Part shown: positions 37,584 through 52,641 of the stretch, in pieces
How the letters are laid out: every line of letters begins with the position of its first letter
Position numbering within the stretch: position 1 is the first letter of the stretch
Assembly: GCA_039545315.1 (NCBI GenBank)
Contig: BCIM01000008.1
Span: 1-64,000, forward strand
Reading direction: 5' to 3'
DNA from: Kondoa malvinella
Taxonomy: Eukaryota; Basidiomycota; Agaricostilbomycetes; Agaricostilbales; Kondoaceae
DNA: 64,000 nucleotides
The notes under the pieces: model-generated
The model's database searches: none
What the model was told of the DNA's origin: nothing
Seen by the model: the letters and a program-made list of their open reading frames with translations, nothing else
Made by a program: the position numbers and the translations under genes

Positions 37584-39360
37584 ATGTCGAGCACACCAAC
37601 AAAGAGAACAACGCGCAGCTCTTCAACTGTCCAAGTCATGAGCAGCAGTCCTGTGCTTAAGCGCGCTTTGCCTGCTCAAGATAGCAAACGCTCAGTCAAA
37701 CGGCAACGAACAGACAAGCTCGTTTCGCCTGTTGCTGCTACAGAATGCAGTGAGTACCATCGAGAGCGCACCATTTCCTAATATCTGACCTGTCTGAATC
37801 AGTTCAAGTCGAATCGATACAAACGCCCACCAAAGTACAAACAGTCGACATACCATTACCCGCGACGCCAGCCTCGACTCCTACAAAAGTCACTTCTCGC
37901 TCATTTTATGCTCAAGCTCGTTCTGTTCTCCGACTGTCTTCTTCGTCAAAAGCAGATGCTTCGTTACCGTTACTTGGACGTGATCAACAACGCGCTCAGA
38001 TCCTTTCATTTCTTTCTCCTACATCGTCGGAATTAACATTGCGGAGTGGAGGAGCTCTTTACATCTCTGGTCAACCCGGAACAGGCAAGACTGCGCTCGT
38101 AACGGACATCCTTGAACAGAATCTTCCTGTCGATCTGCCTAGGTTGTTCCTCAATTGTGCTACGGTCAAAGGTGTGCAGATATGGGAAACAGTACTGGAT
38201 GCTGTGCATGGGTCATCTTTGGGTCTGAAAGGATTGCGAGCGAGAAAGAAGCTGGAGGAAATTGTTCAACAAAAGTCGAGCGAGCCTTTGTGAGTATCAT
38301 CACTATGTATTGGACCCAGTCTCATTCTTCTCACAGCTTACTGATCTTGGACGAGATCGATCATTTGGCGCATACCAATCTTCTCACTTCAATATTTGCA
38401 CTAGCAAGCAACGCCAACTCTAGTTTGACATTGATCGGCATTGCCAACTTACTCGATCTCTCTGCCAAGCTTCCGACGGACAACCTGAACATGCAAAGTC
38501 TCCATTTCCCACCTTACAAAGCAGACGACATGATCCTCATTGCGCGACAACGCATTTCTACAATGTCCGAAGACCCATTCACCGAGCTCCCTCTCATCAA
38601 AGAACCTGCTCTTCGACTTGCTTCACAAAAAGTAGCAGCCAACACGGGCGACTTACGATCTTTCCTGGCAGTCATCCGAAAAGCCATTGAATTCGCCGAA
38701 CCAGCACCATTACCTTCTGACCTCACCCTGGACAACGCACCAAAAGCTACACCTCGACATGTTCTTGATGCACTCAAGAGTTGTTCACTCTCTTCAGCTA
38801 ACGGAAACGCCTCTGCGAAACTCACCTCTGCTCTCGCTCTTGCTGGCGGGCTCCAATCCCGTATTGCTCTCACGGCACTCTGTATCGCTCTTGAAAGATC
38901 AGCTCCAACAAAACACAGCGAAATCAGCATGGAATCGGCTTGGTCAGTCTACAACGACACCCTCACTCGAGCAGAAAAGAGCGAAATGATTCAAACTCGA
39001 TCCGATTGGTGTAACCTATTGGACAACTTGACTGTCAATGGCTTGGTTCGAGAGACTTATTCCAAATCTTCGCCTAGCAGCAAGAAGAAATCGCCGAGAA
39101 AGGGCGAAAAGCTACTTGGTCTAGCTTTTGGGTTGAGCGAGACTGTTCAAGCTGTTCGATGTTGTGTTGGGAGTGCGGAAGTGTCTGGTATTGCTTGTGC
39201 GATATTGGATTGCGAAAAGAGGTTGCAAGGGAGGAAGATGAAAGTTTGGGAGACGGCTGAAGTTGCGCCTAGCAGAGGATTCAATGGGAATGGACTGGAA
39301 GGCAAAGAAGAGGATATGATTGGCGTAGAGAGGAGAGGGAGAGAGCAGGATGTCATGTAG
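37584..39360 (+). CDS. CDC6: Cdc6-type replication licensing ATPase
   Basis: AAA+ protein that joins ORC at origins and loads the MCM helicase in G1. The ATG at 37584 opens a basic disordered N-terminus with several SP/TP sites (SSPVLKR, TPTKVQT, TPTKVTS) that look like CDK targets. Walker A is SGQPGTGKTALV and Walker B is LLILDEIDHL, joined across the intron 38290-38334; sensor 1 is LIGIANLLDLS. A winged-helix region with SALALAGGLQSRIALTALCI follows. At about 560 residues, without a BAH domain, it fits Cdc6 better than Orc1. Three exons are supported; the stop is at 39358-39360. It lies downstream of and in the same direction as the MYND gene. Confidence 0.88.
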
Positions 39361-40632
39361 TTGCATTCGTCTGGAATCGTTCGGCAATGTATCGTCGTTC
39401 AGCATTGTCAATTCGTTCTTGCACTATTGCCTCTGACTTCCTCTGGTCTGTCACATGACCTATCACAGCGTTGCCAAGTCATCATTGAAGAGGCTGTCTA
39501 GATTTGTGCCAGCAACGAGAGCGGACTGAAGGCAGGATAGCAGCGAGAAAAAGACAAGAAGAGTTGCATTGATTGATTGCAAAGGTGGTGTTTTGCATAT
39601 GAATTATAGTGAGTTGTAAGATAGAGGGAAGCGCTGTGGCAATTCTCATACGTGAGCACGCTACGTATTAGTGTAAGCGAAGAGAACATGAAAGATGGAA
39701 CAAGACGGAATCACAAGACCAAAACAAAAGCACAATTAACATGAGACAGGTCGAACAGGCGAACAAAAAGCATGACATTTCAACCACAATACAAATCTTC
39801 CCTTACTGCTTGACCAATCCGAATGAGATGTCCGTACGACTGTGAAAGAGCTCCTCTATGTGCCTTCACCGAAGCAAAGGACGTCCCTTGCAGCGGGTTC
39901 GAGGAAAGACTCTACAGAAATCGCGCGGTCTTTTTGTTTAAAAAAGGATTCACTTCTTGCCCAGTTTTAGCACAGTCTCCAACAGCAGTGGAAAAGTAAA
40001 CAAGCTGGGAGACGGAATAATAAAAGGGCTGTCGTTCAAGACAGAGTAGAGGACATGGTGATATATAGGCAAATTTGTTGAATTACATCTATAGAACAGC
40101 GCAAACAGTCAGTGTCATGCATTCCACTCAATATTCGTATGAAAAGAGCAGAAGTATGGTTTCAGGCATGCAAGTATCTAGCTGGCATGGATCGCAAAGA
40201 TCAGCACTACAGACTGCCTTTAACAGCAGCCGAGTCTCTGATGTCCCTATCTATTTGAGTTTGGCTAATGTTCATCTTGTGTGAGAAAGGCGTGTAGAGA
40301 GAGAAGCAGCAGATGTGCAAGGCAAAGCACTCACAAAGTTATAAAGACATGGTTCGGGACAAGCCTTGCATGAAAATTGTCGAGTCCAAAGAAGTCGTGG
40401 TTCGGGCCGACACCGAGCAAGGGCAGCTCCCTTACGTTTTCGACTGGAACAGCCTCTTTCATCAACGATACCCTGCCCAGAGAGCGTAGTCCGCCTTTCA
40501 AGCTTCAAGGACAGCACATTAAAGGCAGCTTGAATCGTGTATCGGCTAGTCTGAGTCAAACTACAGTAGTCTCCATTCGGTGGATGGTCGCACCTCTGCC
40601 CTCTTTGAACATTTGTGTACTGTGTCTGGACG
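39361..40632. other. Long gene-free region upstream of the AT-hook-like gene
   Basis: No coding exon is supported. Small open frames (plus 40075-40284, minus 40272-40700) lack recognisable content; the latter is antisense to the next gene's 5' end. An A-rich run lies near 39935-39950. The region probably holds the CDC6 3' end and a long promoter or leader for the gene starting at 40633. Confidence 0.4.
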
Positions 40633-42177
40633 ATGCAGTCTGCTCTGAACGCTTCACCCTCAAACGGAGACTCGCGTGACTCGGCTATCGACTTGACCAA
40701 TTCAAGATCTCCATCTCCTCATCCGTCACTGGTCAAGGCCAATATGCTCGCTACCAGCACTTCACACAAGAGACCCAGATCAGCTTGCTCAAAGGATATC
40801 AAACCCGATACTTCCGCAAATTCTTCGACTGCCTCTGCTAGACCCTTCAAAGTTATTGTCAAGCCTCTGAAGCCTGATCCAACTGTTGATGTAAGAAAGA
40901 AGAATACACTACAGCCGAAAGCGAGTGGCGCGAAGATCTATCCACCAGCTTCACCTACCAAATATCCTCGTCGAATAGCCGAACCGGTCCATCTGTCGTC
41001 GCCAGTTCCAGCTACTTCTACATATCTGTACAAAGACCAGCTAGAAGCTTCAGACAGCGACATCGCATCAGAAGACAGCGAAGTCGTCCCTATCTTACGT
41101 GGTCCAAAAAGATCAGCCAAAGCTCAAGGCAAACAACGCGCTACAGAGGGACTAGCACGAGTAGATCGGACCGGATCTCTCGTCCTCTCTCCACCGAAAG
41201 AAGCCTCAATAGTCAAACGCCAATATTTCGTCCCGCCTTCACCTGATTCTCCGCGAGCTTCTACGTCTGCACTACAAGATTCCGATTCTGATTACACGCC
41301 TCGGCCACCTAGAAGGTCACCTGGAATAGAAGTGCTCATCCCGAGGGTGACCGTGCTTCCACGTATTACGTTTACTACAAAAGCACCAAAAGTGGAGAAA
41401 CGTAAGAGGGGTAGACTGCCGAAAGTCAGGCCTGTGCAAGAGGATGGGAAAAGCTTGTATGCGCGGCAATATGTACCGAGAGGACCGAGGGTGAAGCAAA
41501 GTATGGAGAGACCATTTCATCGAGGGATATGGAAAACGGGTCGACCGCCTCCGTACGTTTGCTTTTCACTTTGCTCCGCATGAGCTAAGTGCTGAGAGAC
41601 ATTGTACAGACCCGAAGTGAAGGCTCAATTCAATATAGACATCTCTCCTCCCCCAACAGCAGCCAAGAAGCTGATCATCAAACTGAAAAACCCTTCGCCT
41701 CCCAACTCGCTGTCCAAACCTGAGCCCGTTGCGCCAGTACCAGAACCTGAATTTACATTCGATTCGACCACACCTGATCCAGCAGAAGAAGTTCAAGGCT
41801 GTAACGACCCTTTCCTTACTTATGAACCTGGTCTGGATTCCGATGTATATGAATACGCTCAACAGCAACAGCAATATACACCTCCGCTGTTAGCATCGCT
41901 TCAGACTACTTTTGAAGATCAGCCGCTTGCGCCTTGTCAACCGAACGAATGGTTTGATGAAGTTCCTTCTCTGGTACAAGAAGAAGTTCCTGCGTTGGTC
42001 AGAGATTCGCCCGAACCAGAAGATGCAGAGGAAGTGTGGACGCCTACCTCTGATGGGTTGGAAGGATTGGAAGACTTGTTTGGCTTGCATGATAGAGGTA
42101 TAAAGGCCAGTGAGGAGGGTTGGGCGTTTGGCTTGGATGGTTCGGGAATGGAAGAGGATTTCGGTTTGATGGTTTAG
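40633..42177 (+). CDS. Disordered orphan protein with an AT-hook-like motif
   Basis: I do not recognise this protein. Two exons (40633 to about 41552, then about 41611-42177) join in frame (RPPP/EVKAQFNIDI) to about 495 residues. Composition is Ser/Pro/Lys-rich, with repeated SPxK/R-type sites (SPSPHPS, PASPTKYPRR, RRSPGIEV). KRKRGRLPKVRP near 41400 contains the RGRxP core of an AT-hook, suggesting binding to AT-rich DNA. KKLIIKLKNPSPP is a conserved-looking short motif. The C-terminal third is acidic with a short Gln run (near 41865). A nuclear, chromatin-linked role is inferred from composition only. The start is the first ATG of the frame (MQSALNASPSNGDSR). Confidence 0.6.
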
Positions 42178-42891
42178 CCATGAGCGGTCCGGTTTGGAGC
42201 ATGGAGATGAAAGCGTCAACAGCATGGAAGCATCGATAGCAAGAACCCTGGACAGCGTTGGCTATCAGGTCACACCACTCCTCACCACCTTCCGAGGCAA
42301 TCCTAGCGCAATACATCAGCAGCAAGCATTATCCAACCATATTCAGCCCGCGAGCATGATATCGTTACAAGTTCACGACAAAAGCACCACTTCTTTCTTT
42401 GAATTACAGAGGAGTCACAGGTTTGTAAGCCCATGTATGTAGCACACCCTTCTTGAGAGACATGAAATATGTAAAGCACCGCATTATCCCCTTGCACTGT
42501 TCCGTCTCCAGATTTCGCACGCTTGGACCTCGACGCATATCACTGTCGACCTCTTGCGCTGCAGCCATATACCGTTGGACGCGCTGCTTTGTATACCCAC
42601 TGTTCCGCTGCTACAGCACCAGTATCGGCCAATCGCACTGCGAGCTAGACCTTGGCGCTGTTTCCTCGAATATCTTCTCGCGCCCAACAACAGCAATACA
42701 GTTGCCGCCATGTCAAGCACTCTATAGTCTCAGACAGCTCTCATATGCTTCAATCACGACTTTAGCCCGCCAAAGAAATCAAACTGCATATCAAAGAATA
42801 GCATCTCTCGCGTCTTTCCCTTTGTTCCGCCTCTGGTCAAGAGCTTGAAACCTATACGTACTGCATCCTAGACACAGCGAGAGGCTAGGCA
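42178..42891. other. Promoter or leader region of the LIM-binding-like gene
   Basis: No supported coding exon lies between the AT-hook-like gene and the ATG at 42892. The long spacer fits the long regulated 5' regions often seen for morphogenesis regulators, but upstream noncoding exons cannot be excluded. Confidence 0.4.
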
Positions 42892-45125
42892 ATGACCGCG
42901 ACCATGACCTATCAAGCCCAAAACCCTCATATGTTCCAACAGCAGCAATATCTTAATCATGGTCCACGTACTGTCTCTCAGCCGGGGCAAATCATGGGTC
43001 CTCCGCAGCATGCTCAGACACCGGAACAGCTGAGAATGCAACAACAAGCACAACATGCTGATAAGCTTCGTCAATATCACCAGCAGCAGCAAAGGATACA
43101 GCAGAATGGCATGATGGTACGCTCGCCTACTCTATATCCAGAGTAAGGGGCTGACGGGAACGATAGCCCCAGCCAAATCATCAAATGATGATGGACCAAC
43201 CACCTCCGCAACGACCTGGTGTTCAGCGCACACCTTCCAATTCACAATTTGTCAATGGCATACCACAAGAAGCACAACAGCGACACATGATCAATCAACA
43301 ACAGCATGTAATGTCAAGTAGCCCATTTCCAGTCGGACCATCCAATCCTGAAATAGCGGCATTGCACGAACGCAGGATGCAAAACGATCGCGCGTATATG
43401 GAACAACAGCGGATCATGGCTCTACAACAGCAAGCTCAGATGCAAGGTCAAGTCTCTGGTCCTCCGCCTCAACCAATGCAGCACCATCATCAAAACGGTC
43501 TACCTATATTCCCAGCTGTGAATGGCAACCATATGCAACAGCGCGCTCAACCTGTGTATTCTCGACCTCCTTCTCAAGCTAGCCAATATCCAGCAAATAA
43601 CCCTCCTCAGCTCACAGCGCATCAACAACAAGCTTTTCATGCCGCTCGAGAAAGGCAACAGCAACAAAATGGCCCAAGAAGTGGTATATCACAACAACCT
43701 GGTTCTCCTTCTGCTATAGCCTCGACCTCATATACTATACCTACTACACCAGCTTCCACTCTTCCAGCTCGCTCTTCCTCCCTGATCCAATCGAAACCGC
43801 CGCAGCCTATGCAAGTCTTTTCAGCAAATGGAATAGCTACAATGAGGCTTTTGCAGTACACGCAAGCGTTGGCCAGAGCTACTGAAGAGGGAATGGAAGG
43901 CGTCAAGAAGTTTTGCAGCGATTTCTACACTGATAAAGCGTCTATCAAGATGATAGTAACCAGTGAGACGACTGGGGAAGTACGATCGCATGGTCAATAA
44001 ATACCATCGTCTGGTATAAGGATCGAAGCTGATTCGCTTTAATAGAAATACCGATCAGCGTTTTTCCGCGATTGATGGCAATCTGCTACAAGGCCGGCGC
44101 CCGCTCTTTCGGTCTCATCTTTGAATCACCTCAAGAAACGCAATCCGTCTTTCCCAGTCCAGATGGCAAATTCACTCCAACCGGTCACTTCCAGGTCGAT
44201 TGTCCAGCCATCACACATACGACTTCATATTCTAATGGGACTTTGTGTAAATCTGTCGGTTCAGCTCGATATCACCTCCGTCGATTCGCTTTACCTCCCA
44301 GTGCTAATTCTCCAGCCAGAATGATAGCGAACGGGAAAGCGCCTGTCATTCTCAAAATCGAACATGCTGAAATGCGACTTGTCTCACATCAACATCTTGT
44401 AATTCGACCTATCAAGAGTCTATCTCAAGCGCAGACACCAATGGCTTCTGATAGTGCGCCGAAAAAGAAGGACGGTTCTGAGTGGGACGAAGATGCGATG
44501 CTTGATTTGGATCCCTTCATGATGGACTCTCCTGCACCTTCGAAGAGACCCGAGAAAGTAGACGAGACGGGTGGATATAAGTTTCCGGAATTGATGGTCA
44601 ATGAGTTTGGTGTTGCTCCGACCGCAATGGACTTTATGCAGGTGAGCATTGTCTTTACTAATGAGAGTGTCGGCTGATGCGATGCAGGTCTCTGAAATGA
44701 TTCACAATATTGGCGACTTGATCTATACCACGACAACTGAATCCATCGGACCACAAGAAGCTCTGTCGCGTTACGCCAGTCTCAACGTCCCTCCCAGCAC
44801 CCCAATCGACTCTCAACCATCCACATCTTTTCCTATGCCTACAGCTACCCCTCGTTCTATCGGACAGCAACAACTTGGCATCCGTATACCCGATGCGCAC
44901 TTTGATCCAGGTCCATCCAGTGCGCCAATCATCTCTGCCTCGCATCTGGGACCCACACCGCCTGTACTACCACCGCAACAGACGCATCCTTCTTCTGCGC
45001 CTACGAGTCCAGCTGGGAACAAGCGAAAGATGGATGGATTGGACACGGCGGAAGATGATGATATTGTTATTGGAGAAGGTCCTAGGGTGCTTAAAAGGGC
45101 AAGAGGGGCTACGATGAGAGGGTGA
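42892..45125 (+). CDS. LIM-domain-binding (Ldb1/SEUSS) family regulator, PtaB/Mfg1/Adn1-like
   Basis: Transcriptional adaptor. Fungal members (Aspergillus PtaB, yeast Mfg1, fission yeast Adn1) pair with Flo8/SomA-type DNA-binding partners to control adhesion, filamentation and development. The ATG at 42892 opens a Gln/Met/Pro-rich region of about 250 residues with long Gln runs. The conserved domain starts at ATMRLLQYTQALARATEEG and VKKFCSDFYTDKASIKMIV. Across an intron (donor GTGAGA near 43961, acceptor about 44048) it continues with IPISVFPRLMAICYKAGARS and later KIEHAEMRLVSHQHLVIRP. DFMQVSEMIHNIGDLIY with IGPQEAL matches the family's C-terminal helix. The tail has a bipartite basic patch (NKRKMDG, LKRARG). 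Four exons, about 680 residues. Confidence 0.75.
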
Positions 45126-45267
45126 AAGGTGATGTCTGTATTTGGTATGTCTGTCTGTATTGGTTTGGCTCTGGGTATTTGGTGTTGGGAAGCAACAAGC
45201 GCGCTGTCAGGGTGTAATTAGACTATGTATGGTGACCGATTTTAAAACTATTCCATCCGCGCCCAGT

Positions 45268-48200
45268 ATGTCATTCCGCTCGTCGACGAGCTATTTTCAT
45301 CTTGCACCTGATACACGTCGGTCAGCAAGTAATTTCTCAAACATGAGGAAGCGCAATGGTCCCAAGGCTGTGCCAATGCCTGCGCTCTCTAGGGAAAACA
45401 CGCCGCCTAATTTGAACCTGCATGAGTTACAAGATATTCCTGCGACTTTGATTCTATCAGACGAATCCCCCAAGAAAGCAGTCTTGCGTGCTCGTGCGTC
45501 AAATACATGTGTTGATCTCTGTGTCATGTGCTCAATTGCCCTATCTGTGGTGTGCAGCTGGAACTCCTTGGGATGAGAAACAAGTCACCTTGGAATTGGA
45601 TGGTGAAGTCAGCAGCAAGCAGCGCAAGTCGCTACAAGCTCGTAGACGCTACTATTTCATCTTTGGCGGTCTACTGGGCGCTATAGCTGTCTACCTCTCG
45701 CTCATGCACTCTGAAGCTGCTTGGCCAAATTTACCTATTCTACCTGAATTCGATACAAAGTTTATGGAATCCATCGCTCTCCCTGCTGGCTTTGGCAAAG
45801 ATTTCAGAGAGACCATCGCAAACTTGACTGAATCTTTTGGAGGTGTTGGTGGGAAACGCGGGTGGATGGAGACGACAGACTTCAAAGTAGGCAGAGAGGC
45901 ACTCAAAGACGGACTGGAGAAGAAACACGCTGTGATTCTGATCCCTGGTATCATCTCTTCTGGTCTTGAATCTTGGGCTACGGATGATCAAGTGCGTCTC
46001 TTCGTCATCACGTAATCAAGCAAGCTCACACGGTTCTAGACATCAGGTTTCTTTCGGAAACGCGTTTGGGGAACGGCTACTATGGTCAGAGCTATCCTCA
46101 CAGACAAGCAGAGGTGGATACAGACCTTGTCCCTTGACCTTGAGTCAGGTTTGGACCCCCTAAACGTCAAAGTGAGAAGTGCTCAGGGTGAGCTTTCATC
46201 TCTCCCGCTTGTTTTGAGCTGACTGGTTTTGTAGGCTTTGACAGTGCCTCATACTTTATCACTGGCTAGTACGTTCACACCGCCTTTCAACTCATGCGCT
46301 CATATATCTCAGCTTCATATGGGCAAAGATCATCGAGGACCTAGCCGTACTAGGCTATGACCCATCGGACATGGCCCTGTCAGCATATGACTGGCGTTTG
46401 ACACCATACAACCTCCAAGTCCGTGACAAATACTTTTCCAAGCTGGTCAGTGCATTTGTTTGTGAGATTGCGTAACACGCTGAAGACAATGCAGAAATAT
46501 CAAGTTGAACACTATCTCACTTCATCGGGCAAGAAGACTGTCCTCATCAGTCATTCCATGGGAGCTCAGATTGTCATGTGGTTCTTAAAGTGAGCTTTAT
46601 TTTCTATCTTCTGCTTGCCAGCTGACAGCCATCAATAGATGGGTCGAAGCACCAGGCTATGGCGATGGTGGGCCAAAGTGGGTAGAGACGCACATCGAGT
46701 CCTTTGTCAACATTGCTGGTACCCTTTTGGGTGTGCCCAAGGCTTCGGCAGCTTTGCTTAGTGGAGAGGTATACACTCCTGCCTATGAGTGAGTATTACG
46801 CTGATGTTATGTTCCAGATGCGCGATACGGTCAGTGGGACTAGTACTTTGTCTTTTATCAAGACTTAGTCAAAGCCCTGCTGACAGGTTGAGCTGAATCC
46901 AGCTGGAGTATATCTACTTGAGAAGGTAAGCTATCTGCCAGACCGTATACGTGTGCTCAAGCAGTTCTTCAGTTCTTCAGCCGACAAGAGCGGGCTCAAC
47001 TATTTCGAAGCTGGTAAGCCAGCTCACGACTTGCCCTTTGTCTGAGCTGACCTATTCATGCTTAGGGGTGGTGCAGCGTAAGTCTAGGCGATCTCGCATG
47101 ACCACCGTCTCACATGCTTAGATGACAGTCAAATGTGGCCTAAAGGCGGCGATGCAGTTTGGGGAGACGAACATGGAGCACCAGATGTGTGCCGTGAGAC
47201 TGCAGTGCTACCAAACTCGCTGATTCCTCTTTGCTAGGATCCCGAAGGCGCTGGCATCAGTGGAGGTGGGCTTGCCTAACGACGAGATGAGTTAGTGCTG
47301 ATACGATCACCAGGCGCGATGTATCGCTTCAAGGCAGCCGACGTTACCGAGCTCAACTCGACTACCGTTACTCCAAATTTGACTATGTAAGGACACGCAA
47401 CAAACCAGTGCTTCACTCGTCTGATGCTGTGCAGGAACGATGCTCTCACCTACATGCTTCAGCATACGCCTGATAGTAAGTCTGCTCTGAACAAGTCATT
47501 CAACCCACTCAATACCTCGACAGCTTTCCAGCGTATGATGGAAAGCAATTATTCGCATGGCATCGAGCGCGACGCAAAGCAAATAGCGAAAAATGACCTG
47601 GATCATCGCAAGTGGAGCAACCCGCTTGAAGTGCGCTTGCCGAATGCACCAAGCATGAAAATCTACTGTCTGTGTCAGTCTTCATGTTTATCATAGCAAT
47701 TCTAGTCCGCTTATCTGGTGTGCGGCCTGCAACAGATGGCTGGGGTAAAGCTACAGAGCGCAGCTACTTCTATGCAAAAGGAGATTATACACATGGCTCG
47801 GCCGCTTCAGCCGATACGCAGCGCACACAATGCTCCGCGGACGATCTCGAGTGCAATGAAGATCAAGGCGTGACTGATCGCCAGCCGCTTGATGTAAGTC
47901 CTGTCGTTCCGCTGGCGCCATGACTCACTGCTTCGCAGATGCCCATGAGCCGGAAGAGCTGGATTGATACGTCCATTACATTGCAAGAAGGCAACAGCTC
48001 TATCAGAAGTGGTGTATTGAGTGGCGAAGGAGACGGAACAGTAAGCGTGCTGTCGCATGGCGTGGTAAGTGGTTTCATCCCATCTAGTGACGTTTCACTG
48101 ATCGCGTTTGACCTAGATGTGTGCGGAAGGAGGTGGCTGGAGTAGACCTCGTAAGCCCCTGTTTGTAAATCAGTCAGGCTCTCAGTTGATACAATTTGGC

Positions 48201-48570
48201 AGTATATAATCCTGCTGGCATCAAAATCGTGACAAAAGAGCTTATGCATGAGCCCGCTGTAAGTCGGAGGCTCTTTGGCCAAGCAGAACACTTACTTTGT
48301 CATCAGGGCATTGATCTTCGAGGCGGTCCTGCGACTGGTAAGCTTACGATAAGTCTGCTGCGCCACGCTAACACTTCTACTTACCGCAGCTGATCATGTG
48401 TAAGTTTGTCTTGATCCACTTTTTGCGCATGCTGATCGTGCTTCAGTGACGTTCTGGGCAACTCTGAGCTCTCTCGATCTATTCTGAGAGTTGTATCGGG
48501 AGTCGAAAACCCCATCGAGTCCAAATACCACAGCCGCATTCGGGAGATGGTCAAAAAGGTCAAGTGGTAG
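45268..48570 (+). CDS. LRO1: Phospholipid:diacylglycerol acyltransferase (PDAT, Lro1-type)
   Basis: Transfers an acyl chain from phospholipid to diacylglycerol to make triacylglycerol; an ER enzyme related to LCAT. The ATG at 45268 opens a cytosolic N-terminus, then one membrane anchor (YYFIFGGLLGAIAVYLSLM) and a lumenal catalytic domain. Family blocks are HAVILIPGIISSGLESWA, MALSAYDWRLTPYNLQ-like sequence near 46370, HIESFVNIAGTLLGVPKA, KWSNPLEVRLPNAPSMKIYC, GEGDGTV (catalytic Asp) and GGPATADHV (catalytic His). The nucleophile elbow reads SHSMG at 46549-46563, where yeast has GHSMG. About 15 exons include two of only 12 nt (46818-46829 and 47066-47077), both needed to restore conserved sequence. 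About 680 residues. It ends 59 bases before the convergent PEX1 stop. Confidence 0.93.
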
Positions 48571-48629
48571 ACAAAGGTGAATGTTTATAGTAGAGTAGGT
48601 AGCATCACTTGTACAATAAGCACTTAGCA

Positions 48630-52488
<3,859 letters not shown>

Positions 52489-52641
52489 CTCGCTGATGTG
52501 CGTTGGCTGATCACAGAGAACAACCTACTCGGTACTTGTCATCGAACGGTTCAGGCGTTACGCGCCAGTCTCGCTGACTGGACTACACCGAACTCCCATG
52601 CACACAGCAATTGGGCAGTCAAGACTTTCAAGCGGGCAATC
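52489..52641. promoter_or_regulatory. Short divergent promoter, PEX1 and glutaminase
   Basis: 153 bases separate the PEX1 start (minus, 52488) from the glutaminase start (plus, 52642). The glutaminase frame stays open upstream of its ATG here, but the chosen ATG sits directly before a signal peptide. Confidence 0.5.

Noticed and set aside
37584..39360. Orc1 instead of Cdc6
   Set aside because: There is no BAH domain and the protein is only about 560 residues, with a short CDK-site-rich N-terminus typical of Cdc6.
39890..39960. GGGTTCGAG box followed by a T run, considered as a tRNA 3' half
   Set aside because: No matching acceptor stem, D-arm or anticodon arm could be drawn upstream.
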